Shown: one piece after another, positions 11,601-26,600 of the stretch
Layout of the letters: every line of letters begins with the position of its first letter
How positions within the stretch are numbered: the stretch's first letter is position 1
Source: Desmodus rotundus
Taxonomy: Eukaryota; Chordata; Mammalia; Chiroptera; Phyllostomidae
Assembly (NCBI RefSeq): GCF_022682495.2
Contig: NC_071389.1
Location: 103,643,951-103,707,950 of the forward strand
Length of the DNA: 64,000 nucleotides
Reading direction: 5' to 3'
The notes under the pieces: model-generated
Told to the model about the DNA's origin: nothing
The model's database searches: none
Seen by the model: only the letters and a program-made list of their open reading frames with translations
Translations under genes and position numbers: made by a program

Positions 11601-14600
11601 TGGACCTTAATTTTCAGTACTGTTGTGAGGATTACAGAGAGTAGATAATGTTCTGGCCTTTTATTTTTCAGGTTCTCAGTGAATGAGGTGGTCTGCTACA
11701 GCTTCACTTTTATCATGTTCTTGCACTGTTTAGATTCAATGAATAGAATATTACGCTTTCAATTTTTCTCCTTTGTCTTTTCTTTGAGTATAAAGTATAA
11801 AAATTGGTGAAAAAATGAAGTCTGAAATACTTGCATGGTTACTTTAAAGAACAGTCTTTGGCTAGTGAGAATTTTACATAGGGACATTTGTTTAAATTGG
11901 GGATATGACCTGGTTGATATAAAGTGTTAATGTTACTGAGATTACCACATAATAATATCAGCATTATTAAATTTTTTTAAAGATTATATTTATTTGTTTT
12001 TAGAGAGAGGGGAAGGGAGAGAGAAAGAGAGGGAGAGAAACATCAATGTGTGGTTCCCTCTCATGTGTCTCCTACTGGGGACCTGGCCAGCAACCCAGGA
12101 ATGTGTCCTGACAGAATTGAACAAGCGACCTTTTGCTTTGCAGTCCGGTGCTCAATCCACTAAGCCACACTAGCCAGGGCAGCATTATTAAATTTGAGCT
12201 CTCAAGTTTTTGGACTAGAGATGTGAAATTGGCATCATTGAATAGTCATAATTTATACTACAAATCTTCATTCATTTAACATTTATTCAGCAGGAGAAAT
12301 ACCTGACCTGGAGAAAAAAAAGAACCTGTGTTCTAACTTTAGGGTATGTGTGTTATATAACACCTGTTTACCAACATGATTGTTATATTCATGATTAGGA
12401 ATTTTGATGTGGTATTTATTCAGAAAACTCTGTTGAAACATAAAGCGAGAAGTTTCAAAACCCACAGTATAAAACTCTTAAGTAAATTAGAGTACTGAAG
12501 AAAAGCTACAGCTATGATTATTATGATCTACAAAATGCTTAATATTTATTTTTTATCAAAATGTCTAAGTAGTTTAAACCAAAAGGTAATTTAAAACATT
12601 ACAGTAATTTATTTTTACTCTTAACTAGATCAGAAATTAATCATTTAAAATTTGAAATCAATCATTTTTATCTGTGGTTTACTCACTGATCAAGATTTAA
12701 GAAAAAGTAAAAATGGGCACAATCTAGGTCAAATGGGATCTCTAAAAATATAAAAATCTGTCTCTAGATTACTGATTCCCCATCATAAAGTATAACTTTT
12801 TATGTATGAATTTTAGTTGGTTTTATTTTGCATACTAAATTGTAGACCAGTTAGGGGTGATTGTTTTCCTAGTGGTAGGTCAAATTAGTTGTCTTTTTTT
12901 TTTTTTTTTTTTTAAATTAGTTGTCTTAAAATACTATTTTTTTTAATGAAACATTGAGTGTTTTAAAACATGAACATGAAATTCCTATTATTAAAATTAA
13001 ATCAGTGTATAAAGCTCTTCAAATTTTTCTTGTCAAAATTATTCTGGTCTTGTACAGCTTCTTTAAATTGATTTATTATGAGCTATCAGCTGAACCTGGG
13101 AAATCTCTTCATTAGTCAGAGATTTCAATGTAATGTGATTGCAGGAGACTTCTACCAGTATATCATTATGGCCCTCAGAATTATTTTAAAATATTAAAAT
13201 ATATTGTACCAGTTGGTTTACCAGTGTTCACTTTTTTTGTTTACCATATCTTTGTAATGCTGGTCTTCAACTTCTGGTAAGTATAGAAAGGGATTTTGAC
13301 AATTAGGAAAATGGCTATATTGCTTTCACTTTCATTTTGGATTTTACTGCATATTTATTGTTTATATTATAATTTAATTTTTTTTATCAGACATTGTTTT
13401 ATTGCATTTGGCAATAATCACTGACAGAATTTTAGAGATTTTTTAATCTACATATCTGGCTTTTTAAACCTTGTAATTCAGATCCCTGGTACCTTTTTTT
13501 TTTTTTTTTTTTTAAATTAAGGCTGCCAGGTGTGACTGTTGTAAATCTCAAGGAACTCTTAAAGAGCGTGTGCAGTGGCGTGGGGAAATGAAGCATTTTT
13601 GTGACCAGCATTGCTTATTGCGCTTCTACTGCCAGCAGAATGAGCCCAACATGACAACTCAGAAAGGACCTGAAAACTTGAATTATGGTACGTCATTACT
13701 TAGGGAGCAGTTTGAAAAACTGATATAGCAGTCTTTAGTTTCTTAGATCTGAATTCAAAGTATGAAAATGAATAGTTGACTTTGGAGGTAGTTTAACAGC
13801 AACTTCCATATTTCTTTGAGTGCAGGTGCCCAGTATGATGTTTCTATAGATGTATTGCTTTTTGTTTTATTTTCTTTTAAAAATTTAATGCTGGTTGAAG
13901 AAATAAGAGTCTAGTTGGGATTGGAGAGAAGCTAAACAGAATGATAACAAAAATACGACAAAATTCAGCTAGCTGTTATTTGTCTCCTGCAATTTTAAAT
14001 GAAAACCATTTTTAGCAAATTGTATGTGCCTGGAGGTAGTTGGGAGGAGCAACAAAAGCACTTAAGGAGCTGTAACTCACTTAAGAGTTAAATCTAGAAG
14101 GTACTATTGCCCCCAATACTGTGTATGTGTGTTTTGAAGGGGACACAGTATTAACTTCACTTTTTTAGCTCTATTTCAGGTCTCAAATTTGATATTTGTT
14201 ACTTAAAATGGCTTAAAATATTTTCTTTAGTAATTATTTTAAAACATTAAAATTTAATGACAAAATAATACAGACTTAGAAAATTCTGAAGAAAGTAATA
14301 TTTGTGTCTTTTTAAATTTGCTTATTTTTTTATTTTTTAGATCATGGTTGCCAGACATCCCGAACCAAAATGACAGTAGGTATTGCTTAAGTGCTTAAGT
14401 AAAGCGTTAAACATTTATTTTTATAATGTGGGGATATAAAAAAAAAATCAGTTCAATTTAATCTGATTGTAATAATAATAAAAGAGTTTTTACTTTGCTC
14501 TGTTAAGACAGTTGAAGTATTCAGATGAATTACCTGATATTAAACAAGTAACTTTCATACCGTCTAAGGAATATAAAGGTGAATAATTATGGCTTCTCCC

Positions 14601-17600
14601 CACCTTGTGTATTTGAGTTGAAGCACTGATAATAGTTGCATCTGTAAGGCAGTAGCAAAAAATGTTTGAAATGATTCCCTGTGTATCTGTTCCTGGCAGC
14701 TGTGAGTAAGTTTCTAAACAGTTAAGTAGAAGGTAGACTGGGATGGAAAGGAAGAGGAATGATAATTTGCAAAGGGCATGCATATTTGGCAATACTGTTT
14801 ATTAGGGCCAAGCTTAACGGGGCCTTGATGGAATCTTAGGACATGAGGGTGAAAGGATGGGCTGGGTCTGATTATTAAGGGCTTTGAGCATTTATTTCTG
14901 AAGTAAGGGTCTGAAGATCCATGTTGGAGCTAGGACTTAGGAGTTTTTAAATTTGAGAAATACTTCCATAGTGTATTCTTCCTTTGGGTCTTTGCCCCCT
15001 AATACATCTTTTAGGTTAGCATTCTAAGACTTCTGTAGGTTGATGGTGGCCCTTTCTGTGCCATGAATTGAGAAGCAGCAATGTTTTGCCACACTGAGGA
15101 GCAGTGAGTCTGCCCTGTCCATTGCTGATTCTAGCAGTAATCACTGGGGTTTGAATACTGGAATTGCTGGCATCTTTAGCCAAGGGAATTTCTATAGGAG
15201 TCATTTATTGGCTTCACAGTAAGTGTCTGGGCTAGTTCTTTTCTGGTAAGAAAGACTAAGTCTGGCTATACATTAGAATCACCTGGGGAGTTTTTAGAAC
15301 CTCCCAATGTTTGGGACCCAACTGAGAGGTTCTATATTTTTGAAAAATTATTCAAGTGATTTTAATATGTAACCGCAGCTTAAGATCACTAATATTGATA
15401 CAAAAACATGGGCATTTTTAAAGTATTCTACCTGTTGATATTAATAGTTGACAGAATTCTAAAAAAGTAAGAATGCCTTTTCCTGTGGGAATACATTTTT
15501 GTCAGATAACTCAGAAATACATCAAAAGTATTCAGCTGAATAATCTGATTGTATTATATTAAAAATAGTTTATTTATTTTTAGTGAGAGGGGAAGGGACG
15601 AGAGAGAGAGAGAGAGAGAGAGAGAAACATCAATGTGCAAGAGAAACATGGATTGGTTACCTCCCCCACACCCCCAACTGGGGACTTGGCCTGCAACCCA
15701 GGCATGTGCCATGACTGGGGATTGAACTGGCAACCTTTTGGTTCATGGGCCATGCTCAGTCCACTGAGCCATACCAGCCAGGACATGAATCACCTGATTT
15801 TAATACCACGCACTTTGATTTATGCCAAGGAACATAAAGAGATCACTCCCTGTTCTGTTATCTTTGTGCAGCTATCCAGCAACTTCCCAACCTTGTTTCA
15901 CATATGTAAGCTTTTGACCAAGGCTTCAGGAAACTCCTTTTACCAGCACTTGAACCCTATTATGTGACAGACAGAGGAGCAATGCTAGTAGGAGAGGAGA
16001 AGTCAGTAAAGTCCTCTTCCATCTTTTCATCCTTGTAAGCTTTTGGAATCTTTTACTTCTACACCCATAAACTTCAAAGGTTGAGATATTAGTTATATAG
16101 TTTTGGGCAGGTCACTTCACTGCTTTGCATGAATTTCCTTATTTGTAAAATGGGGATGAAGATAGTATCTGCCTGAGGGTTATCACATAGTAAGTTCTAA
16201 ACAGCTTACAAAGGCAGAGAGCCTAGTAGTTAAGAACAAAGGCTTTTTCTTAACTTCTGATCTCTCTCATTAGGGTATTAATCCTATTCATGGAGGCTCT
16301 GCTCCTATGAGGAAATCACTGCCTAAAGGCCACATGTTTAAATAGCATCACCTTGGGGATTAGATTTTATCATGAAATTTAGGGGGACACAAACATTGTC
16401 TATAACACATTGTCCCTGCCATATAGCAAGTGCTCAACAGATGGTAGCTTTTATTATTAAATTTTCTCTTTTTTTTTTTTTTTTTTGGATTTAGTCTTTA
16501 CTGTTTTTTTTCTATTACCATTTAGTTCCCTTATACACTCTATATTATTAAACTTACATAATGTGTCCCTCAGTATTCATTATAAATGGGTATAGATCTG
16601 CTTATTGACTAGCAGAAGAGTAAGCAGTATTACCAAATGTAGGCTTCTACCAGGTGGCATAGTTTCATCGTCATGATGTAACCTTTGCAGAACGATAGGA
16701 GAAATCTAGGACATCTTTGATATTATGCTCCTTGTTCTTAATGCTAGGGTATTCAGAACAAGGGGTATAACATCAAAGGTGGGGATGCTAAAGTATTTTC
16801 AGTTCAGACCAAGGTTACCCAAGTGCTAGTAAGAATATAGTAGATACTCAGTAACTGTTTGCTAAATTACTGTTCCCAGTTTACAGTTGAGGAAGTTGAG
16901 GCTACAAGAGTAGCATACCTGATACTACACAGCACTAGTGTTATGTAACAAAGTTCCCCAGCCCCTGTTCACAACTCTCTGTCTTACAGCTGATTCATTA
17001 TGTTGTTTGAAATCCTGAGGAATCTAGAATAAGCTCATCCTGGTATCAGTCCCCTTGGCCATACATATTATTTGTAACTTGTGTGATATCTATCATAAAC
17101 AGTTTTTAATTCCTTTCCAGACTTCTAAATATGCACAAGTGAACATGTTGAACATTAAGTGCTTTATTTAAGTACTGTTGATCCTCATTGTTCCTATTTG
17201 CAAATTTGTCTACTCTCTAAAATTTATTTGTAACCCTACATCAGTACCCATGGCACTTTTGAGGTCACTTTTCAAATATGTGAAGAGTGGTGAAAAACGT
17301 GAATCATTTGAGGCTTATTCCCCTCCAGGTTGAATAATGCGAGGCTTTACCTTCTTGTCTCATTCATGCCACAGTACACAAGTGTCCTTTTCACAGTCTG
17401 ATTAGTGCACGTTTTTCATATTTTTGTCTTTTTTTTTTTTGATGATTTTGCTGTTTAAAAGGTCCTTTAAACCTAGTGCTGAAGTGCTGTCTATTGCTCC
17501 TATGTACCCAAAGTCTGTTATGTGCCTCATCGAGGAGATACATGTGTTGTTGGATGAACTCCATTCAGTTAGTTCAGTGTTCATGCATCAGAAATATAGT

Positions 17601-20600
17601 ATACCCGAAAAAGGAACAAGACATTCACCAGTCTGTATAGGATGGCATCTCCAAGTGCTCAAGTCAAGTCTATAGTATGTGGTAAAGCTGTGGAAGAGGT
17701 GGAGTATTGGCCTATGGATTCATGAGCTTACACCTGATTTTAAAAGCATAGTGAACAGCATTATTGTGAGATTTTTGGCTCACATGTTACCCAGGGCAGG
17801 AAGAAGTTAACTTCATCCTTCCTAGTGCTGTCTGGCTTACACATTTTAAGGCGATGTGGTATGAAAACTTAAACTGGCAGACAAGGTGGGTTTTGCAGTT
17901 CAGGGTGCTGTGGGAGAAGTCCTGTTATTTGTTTATGCAGGAAAAGGGTTATATGAACAAGAGGATTTCAACACTGATTTGGTTGTTTTGTACAAGGTCT
18001 TTGGCAGATGAACCTGTATAATACAAGTGGTCTCCAAAGCCCCTGACTTTAAATAATTCTGAGACTATGCAACTGTGCTATTGTGTGCCAATGCCAAGGG
18101 TAATTTTAAGCATAAATTCCCTCTCAGTGTATAGAGCACATACACAGTCCATGAGCACTTAAAGAGGTAAAGCTGAATTGTCTGCAGTTCATTGGAGGTG
18201 GGACAAAAAAGAATGAAATATTACCTGGGTGTCTGGGATTGGTTCTACCAACTGCTTTATCCTAGAAGTTGAATACTATACCCAAAATAAAAACCTTGCT
18301 TTCAGAGTTTTATTATTTATCTATTGCCATGAAGAGCTCAAAAATGTTCATCTCACTGTAGTTCTTTTTATGTCCCCCAAACACTGTGTCTTATCCAACC
18401 TCTTGATCAGGGCATGTTGAAAGCCTTCAAGGCTCACTCATGAGAGCTTACAAGGCTCTCAACACCAACAAGGAAAACACCACGATGGTCTTCTGGAACT
18501 CAGTCATAGTATGTGACATTATCAATTATGTTGACACTGCCCAGAACAGCATCACCAGGCTTTTTGAATAACAATTAGCAAATGTTTGACCAGACTCTGT
18601 GTAAGAAATTTCAAAGTCTTTGAAGGTATTACAGAAAATAAAAAGAACAATGTTAAAAACAATGCCTATCATACGTGAATAAGTGGAGAAAGCTTTGGGG
18701 ACATGGAAGAAGATGATTTGATGGAAGGTTTGGCAGAGAATGCAGTAGAGCCCACTAATGAGGACCTGGACAAGATAGAAAAATAAGGCGTCAGACTCAG
18801 TGATGAAAGTCAGCTTAAGACTCCCAAGAATTGTCCCTCTTAACAGCAGCCAAAATACTGGAATTGAATTCTGCCTTGGGAAAGTTGTCAGTGACATGGA
18901 GGCATGTGGCCCTATGCCTGAGCAAAGCCTTCAATTCAAGCACCACTGTGTTTCCACCTTACATCAAGATGCTCAAAAGATGTGAGGTGAAAAGCCCATC
19001 AGACAAGGCTTACATAATTTTTGAACTCATTTTGGGAGGGAAAATTGCTGATACTCAGCAAGTTGCGAGAGCCCAACTTTTGAGGTAGAACTGCCAGGTG
19101 GCGCTATGCCACCATCATTGATGTCTTCCTTGTCTACAGATGAAGCTCCATTACATCTTCCTTGGTGTGCATGGGTGTGCCAAGGTCAAGAAGTCTCACC
19201 CCATAGTGTACTTGCCTGGCGTACATCCTGTAGCTCTGCCAACAGTTACGGCGCTAATGTTCTTATAAAAGTTTAAGTGCTAAGTCTGTTCAGGACCTGA
19301 TTTGCATCACTGACATATGTGTTCACAGTACTGAGTACAAGTACTGTTCAGTATGTGTATACTGTATGCATACATGTCTGAGTGGAGCACATTATACAAC
19401 AGTGCTGTGATTACATTGTTACAAAGAAATGCTGCATATCATTATTGTAAGGAATATGTATTTAATAAAATGTTTCAACAGAAAATGAGGTTATGTATTT
19501 ATCTATAATTAAAACATTGTGACTAGATGCTGGCAGGAACCTATCCTTGGATTTCCTTTTATTTATTTATTATTGACTTTAGAGGGAGAGAGACAGTAAG
19601 GGAAGGGTGGGTAGAGAGAGACATTGATGTGAGAGAGAAACATTGATTGGTTGCCTCCCACACACGCCCCAACTGGGGATAGAACCTGCAGCTGACTGGG
19701 AATGGAACCTATGACATTTTGGTACACTAGGTGACACTCCAGCCAACTAAGCCACACCTACTAGGACTCTATTTCCTTGTAGAGCAACGGTTCGTTGCTC
19801 ATAGTGACTGTGTAGAACAGAACTAGCCAAGTAATGGTAACTGAGTGTGTTGGTATTCTGCCTTTTTTTGCTGTGTCAGTAGGTGGTATGGGGAGCACCT
19901 TATTATCTTTAGTCCCTTTTGCACAGAGCTTCGGCTTATTAGATTTTGTGTGTGTGTTTTTTTCCCAATTGCAAATAATGCTACTCTGAACTTAGTGAAA
20001 ATGTTTGAGAGACTCTAAGTTTCTAAAATTACAATTGCTAGGACATGGGTGATGTACAACTTAAACTTTGGTAATATTTTTGGTAATTTTTTTCATCATT
20101 TTTCTTACCTTTTCAAAGTTAGTACCATATATAAACTGTTTATCCAGAGTATCACATAGCCATACTACTGCAAGAACTTTTTTATTCCTCAAATAAATGT
20201 AAAAGAGTCAAATTATTTTCAAAGTTCAGGTTCATAATCTTGCTTTTGTACTTAAAAGTGAGAATTGCGTTTTGTTTTTAAAAGACATGCTGATGGTATA
20301 CTTTGAAGGTAACACAAATCTGTAGAAGGACCAGTTACTATTGCTTTGCTGATACTCAGGACACATTTGTTTTATACTAACTGATTCTGTCAGATTAGAA
20401 TGTGGTAATATAATATTAAAAAATACATACTTTATCATGTTATTACAGTTCCAACTTTTCCCTCTTTGTCCCCCTCCTTTTGGCACCCCCATAGTTCCCG
20501 CTAGTCCCCCCTTACTTCATGTCCATGGGTTCTTTGGCTTCTCCATTTCTTATACTGCTCTTAACATCCTGGCAATTTTGTACCTACCAATTTATGCTTT

Positions 20601-23600
20601 TTAATCCTTGCATCTTTTCCCTCATTCTCCTCCTCTTCCCTCCCAGTGATTTCCATATCTGTGATTCTGTTCCTGTTCTAGTTGTTTGCTTAGTTTGTTC
20701 TTTTAGATTCAGTTGTCCAAAGATGTGAATTTGTTGCCATTTTAATGTTCATAGTTTTGATCTTCTTTTTCATAAATAAGTCCCTTCAACATTCATGTAA
20801 TAATGGCTTGGTGATGATGAACTCCTTTAGCTTTACCTTCTTGTCTGGGAAGTACTTTTATCTGCCCTTCCCTTCTAAATGATAGTTTTGCTGGGTAGAG
20901 TAATCTAGGTTGTAGGTCTTGCTTTTCATTACTTGAGTACTTCTTGCCAGTCCCTTCTTGCCTGCAAAGTTTCTTTTGAGAAATCAAGTGATAATTTTAT
21001 GGGAACTCCTTTGTAGATAAGTCTCTGTTTTTCTCTTGCTGCTGTTAAGATTCTCTTTATCTTTGACCTTTGGCATTTTAATTATAGTGTGTCTTGTTGT
21101 GGTCCTGTTTGGGTCCATCTTCTTTGGGATTCTCTGTGCTTCCTGGACTTGTTATGTCTATTTCCTTCACCAAATTAGGGAAGTTTTCCTTCATTTTTTT
21201 CAAATAAGTTTTCAATTTCTTGTTCTTCCTCTACTTCTGGCACCCTTATGATTCAGATGTTGGAATGTTTAAAGTTGTCCCAGAGGTTCCTATGCCTCTC
21301 CTCATTTTTTTCGATTCTTCATTCCGTTCTGGTTGAATGTTTATTTCTTCCTTCTCCAAATTGTTGATTTGAGTCCCAATTTCCTTCTCTTCACCGTTGG
21401 TTCCCTGTAGATTTTTCTTTTTTTCACTTAACCATCATTTCTGCCTGGGTCTTTTTTATGCTGTTTCTGTACTCAGGGAGTTCTTTGGGTGTCCTGATCA
21501 CCATTATTTTGAACTCTGCATCTGATAGTTTGGTTATCTCCATTTTGTTTAATTCTTTTTCGGGAGTTTTGTTCTGTTCTTTCATTTGGGTCATATTTCT
21601 TTGTCGTCTCTATTTGGCAGCCTCCCTGTGTTTGTTTCTGTGTATTAGGTAGAACTGCTTTGACTCCCTGTCTTAGTAGCATGGTCTGTTGTAAAAGAGT
21701 GTACCCATCTGGATGAATGTGACTTCTTTAAATCCTTGCTTGTCAGACTTCCATACAGGCCAATTTTTGACAATGATGTTCTGGGTTATACTTCTTTCGT
21801 GTGTAGTTGTGATTTTTTCTGTAGTTGTGCGAGGAGGTGAAGTTTGTTTACCTAATGCCTCCATCCTGACCGGAAGTCCTAAACATTATATTAATACTAT
21901 AATTTGATTATACTCATACTGTGTTCCCTCCACAGCTTTAGAAACCAGATAATCATTCCCACCAGGAAGTAATAAATCAGAGGTAAAAATAAAGTGTTTC
22001 TTTGCTTCTCTCTAGGGTTCAGCACCACCCCCTTCTCCAACACCTAATAAAGAGATGAAGAACAAAGCAGTTCTTTGCAAACCTTTAACAATGACAAAAG
22101 CTACTTACTGTAAACCTCACATGCAGACCAAATCTTGTCAGACAGGTAAAGTTGGGGAATTTGACTTACATACTTCCCTGTATGTACCCCTCACTTCATG
22201 AAATTCATGGTTTTCTCAAATAATAGTCTACAGATTGTTAGTTACCTTGTCATTTTCTGTTGATTTTGCCTATCTAAGTTTAGATATTACTTTGAGAATA
22301 TAGCATATTATTTAACATCATTGATGAAAATTAATTTCATGTTAAAGGTCTAGGATACAAATCAATGTCATTGGTGAAATAATACTGTGGCAAAAATTTT
22401 ATTGAGGCTAAGACTTACAGTGCTCCCTCGGAACAGCATCTCTGAGTTTGGTTTGTAATAATAGCAATGCTCTTTCCTTCTCAGAATGAAATGAAATAAC
22501 TCAAATACATATTTTCACCAAATGTAAATTTTAGGTGTATTCTCATTGTTAGATTAAATAAATCTTTTTGTGGGGAGGTGAGAGGGAGTCCATAGGGTGT
22601 CAGGAACTATGTAATATTTTTAAAGGATGTTTTCATTCTATTAAAGAAGTGCTTAAATTCTATTCTGTCTATACGTAGAACAGCGTCTTCATTCAGTTTT
22701 GTTTTTTTTAAGTTATCTAATTTTGTGAAAAGTGGGAATTTATTTTAAACGGGTACCGAGGCACTTAAGCTTTTCTTAATTACCACATCATTTTAACATT
22801 CAGCACTTTATATCAGTGCTTGTTAATGAGCTCCCTCATTACATGTTGCACTTGCAGATGACAATTGGAAGACGGAGTTTGTCCCAGTGCCTATCCCTGT
22901 GCCTGTGTATATCCCAGTACCCATGCACATGTACAGCCAGAATATCCCTGTTCCCACTACAGTTCCTGTTCCTGTAAGTTGTATTTCAACCTCTTTTTAA
23001 AAATTATTTAATAAAGATTTTATTTATTTTAGAGAGCGGGAGAGAGGGAGAAAAACATTGATGTGTGAGAGAGACATAGATAGATCAGTTGCTTCTCACA
23101 TGCCCCACCTGGGTACTTGGCCTGCAACCCAGACATGTGCCCTGAGTGGGAATCAAACCAGTGACCTTTGGATTTACAGACTGGTGCTCAGTCCACCGAG
23201 CCACACGAGCCAGGGCTCAGTCTCTTTTTTCCATTGTGAGATTTATGAGGCATGGGTGGGGGAGCAGTGTTGTTGCACTTACTGCTTCAGTGAAGCTAGC
23301 AAATGGGGTTGAGTCAGCCTTTCTTCAACAGTTAACTTAGGTGTGCTTGAATCTCTGTTGGTGGTGGCTTTGTGTTGAATTGGGCATATATTCATTATTA
23401 AGAGTGAATAACAGCAGATGTCTGTGTCTGCTTTTTATGTACATCATATTTTTTTATTTTATTAAATTTTTTTTCCCACATAAGGGAATTTTTTCATTGC
23501 TTTTAGAGGGAGGGGAATCGGGGGATGAAGGGAAGAGGGGGTGGGGAGGAGCGAGACATCAATATGAGAGAGAAATATCTATTGGTTGCCTCTTATAGGA

Positions 23601-26600
23601 TCCCTGATTGGAATTTGAACCCGCAACCTTTTGGTGTATGGGATGATGCTCCAACCAACTGAGCCACACTGGCCAGGACACATACTTTATATTATACATT
23701 TGAGTTCATTGTGGAAAGAAATATTTGTGAAGCTATTGAGGCTTTAGAACTGTAACATGGGATAGAGCTGTGAATCAAATATCATTCTATTTTAATCTAA
23801 ATCCCTTGCGGTACTTAGGACTCTGTGTCATGGCTTATTATTGTAGCCCCCTGGGGGATAGGTATTGGTTTCTTTAGCATTAAAATTAAGATACAGAAAT
23901 AAATTATCTGTAATGTCATTCCAGCTCTAAAATTGCTGGTAGTTTTTAAAGATTATCAATTTGCCAGAACAGATTATTAACCTGTACCCCAAACATGAAT
24001 ACTGATGGAGATTTTTTTCCAGGTGGCTCCTCTGTGCTTATGATCACATCATATTTCATGTATTTTATATATCATATTATAATACATATATACATATGCA
24101 TGGTTGGAGGAGCAGGGTTGCCTCTGCACCATCTCTGCATTACTCAATACCTGGTGCTTAATAAATTTTAGATATTTTTCTTATAATCATTGTTATTCCC
24201 CAAGCAGAGTAGCACATGGTTCTAGCTTCTAGACCCCCCATAGTACTTTACATATATTACTATTATGACTTGAATCATATTGTGTCACTGTTGCTGGTTT
24301 ATATCTGCCTTCCCAACTGTGTTCTAAATTCTTTGAGGGCAAAGAGTACTTCTTATTCAGCTATATATATCTTCAGATTTTAATACGGAATTTGGCAGAC
24401 AAGCAGACCACAGAAAGAAATATATTTCATCTGTCTTGCCAGCTCTGATTGACAGTCCTTTCATGGAATGCTGTGTTGATAATAACTCAAAAATTATTTA
24501 AAAAAATTTTTATCTCAAAAAGTAGCTGCTAGTATTCTGGGCTTTGGGGGGGGGGGGGTCACAGTTGACATCTTAGTTTTGATATGTGTTTTTTCCAGAG
24601 CTTTTATCCAATATAGAATGATAAAGTAGACCATGTGTCAGAATAATTTTTGCTTTAGCAAAATACGTTTTAATGTTGAGCAAACTTGGGTGAATTAGGT
24701 GCCAGTCCCTGTTTTTCTGCCGGCTCGGGTGGACAGCAGTGAGAAGAATCCTGCAGCAGCTGAGGAGCTAAAGAGCAAAGTTTCTTCAGATCCTCTTGAT
24801 ACTGAGTTTCTTACAATGACAGACATGATGACTGAAGACGAGGGGAAAACAGATGCTGCTAACATCAACAGTGAGTAACACTATTTACATCTTGTGGATG
24901 AGTGTGTCTTTGGTTTTTACTAAGTGCTATTAATTGTTGTAGGGCATTTTCATCCTTGATATAGGAGTCGGGGAAGCACTGTAACAAAAATGTATTTTAT
25001 AGTGAGAGAGTCAAGCTGTATCTATTCAGGTGTTCTCTGTGTGAAGCCCAATTTCAAGAAGAGATTTATACAGCCTCTTTTTAAATTGTAACAGGATTTG
25101 ACTTGTATGATTAACTAAAAATTATTCTTATTTTAATGGAGTAGCTCAGTCACAAAATAATTTGTAGTAGGCTTAATAATAATCGAGACTCTTATTTTGT
25201 AATAGTTATTTCCAGTTTTGTCTTATTGATTATACTAATGTCACTTGCATGTTCTAAAAAAGGGTTTAGCGTAACTTCCAGTAGGGCTCTGCTTGCCAAA
25301 TGGTACAACATGATGAGTGTGTTGTGGACGGTTGTGTCTCTTAGAATATTTATTCCTCCCCTGAAAATATTTAGTCCTCTCATGACAACAAAGTCCTACT
25401 TCATCCATGAGTAAATTCCCTTTAGAGTTCTATAGAAACACTATTAAGTTCTGTATATTGCACAATGTGACAGTATTTTTGAAGCATTTTGTTAGAGAGT
25501 TGTAAAATTAATTCAGCGGGTTGAAACCAGTGCTTTCTATTTTTATTTAAAATGAAGTGGAACACACTTCTTACCATGGGTTACTTCACAAAAACGTTTG
25601 AAATCAACTGATGAAAACGTTAGAAGACAGTTGTACATAAGCACATGTCGAATGATATGAAACATCCAAGTCACAATTCAAGAAGAAAGTTGAACATTGC
25701 TGTTATCCACCCCTCATTAGTTTACTTTTGACAAGAGATTGCTTTTAGAAATAACTCTGATATTAGAATTGTTTTACTAGCAAAGCATGCCTATTAACTT
25801 TTGAAGAGGGGAAGTCAAAAACATACAGGATTAAAAGTCCTTGTGTACTTATGATGATCTAATGATTATAAAACTTGTAGTAGTTAACATAAGTATTGTT
25901 TTGCTTTTATAATTAACTGACTTTATTTTGCCAGGTATAGGTACCATTGGTCTTTTGTTTTGATTTCAAATGACAGTATGGATTGATTACAGGTGTAATT
26001 ACTGAGACAGACATAATTGGTTCAGATCTCTTGAAGAACTCTGACCCAGAGACACAGTCCAGCCTGCCTGATGTAACATATGAACCAGACTTGGATATCG
26101 AAATAGATTTTCCCAGAGGTACTTAAAATGCTGTTTTTTTATTTTAATGTGAATTACGGTTATGGAGTTATAACTAAATTTGCATTCATGTCATTGCCTT
26201 TATTGTTCATATTTGTCTTTTCTTTTTACCCAAATAAAACTCATCAGTTAACTTCTGAAATGAGGCATAGGATTGAATTGTAGGGACTTAAGGATTTTTT
26301 AACGTCTTAAAGGGAAATTTTCTCAAAGTAATTCATAATGCAAAATTTTAAAGTTAGAGAAAAGGATAAAGAAGTATTTGTGTATTTTTTAAAAATATAA
26401 ATAAAATATCAATACCATGTTTAAGACCTTTTTGAAAATTAATTTGACCCTCAAAAGGAAAAAGTATTTTCAGATCTTTTGTTGTAAAAGAAATGTGTTC
26501 TATTTTCATTATTTTTCTTCATCTGTTTATGGCAAATAAGCACACTGAATAAAGTGTAAAGCGTTTTATTTTAGGAAAGATTTAATAGATTGAAACAGAT

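Noticed and set aside
15601..15626. AG repeat as a regulatory GAGA tract
   Set aside because: It is an expansion of the A/G-rich tail complement inside a Ves SINE.
18526..18897. 123-codon antisense open frame resembling a membrane protein
   Set aside because: It is the reverse strand of the Tigger transposase C-terminal region; hydrophobicity arises from complemented A-rich codons.
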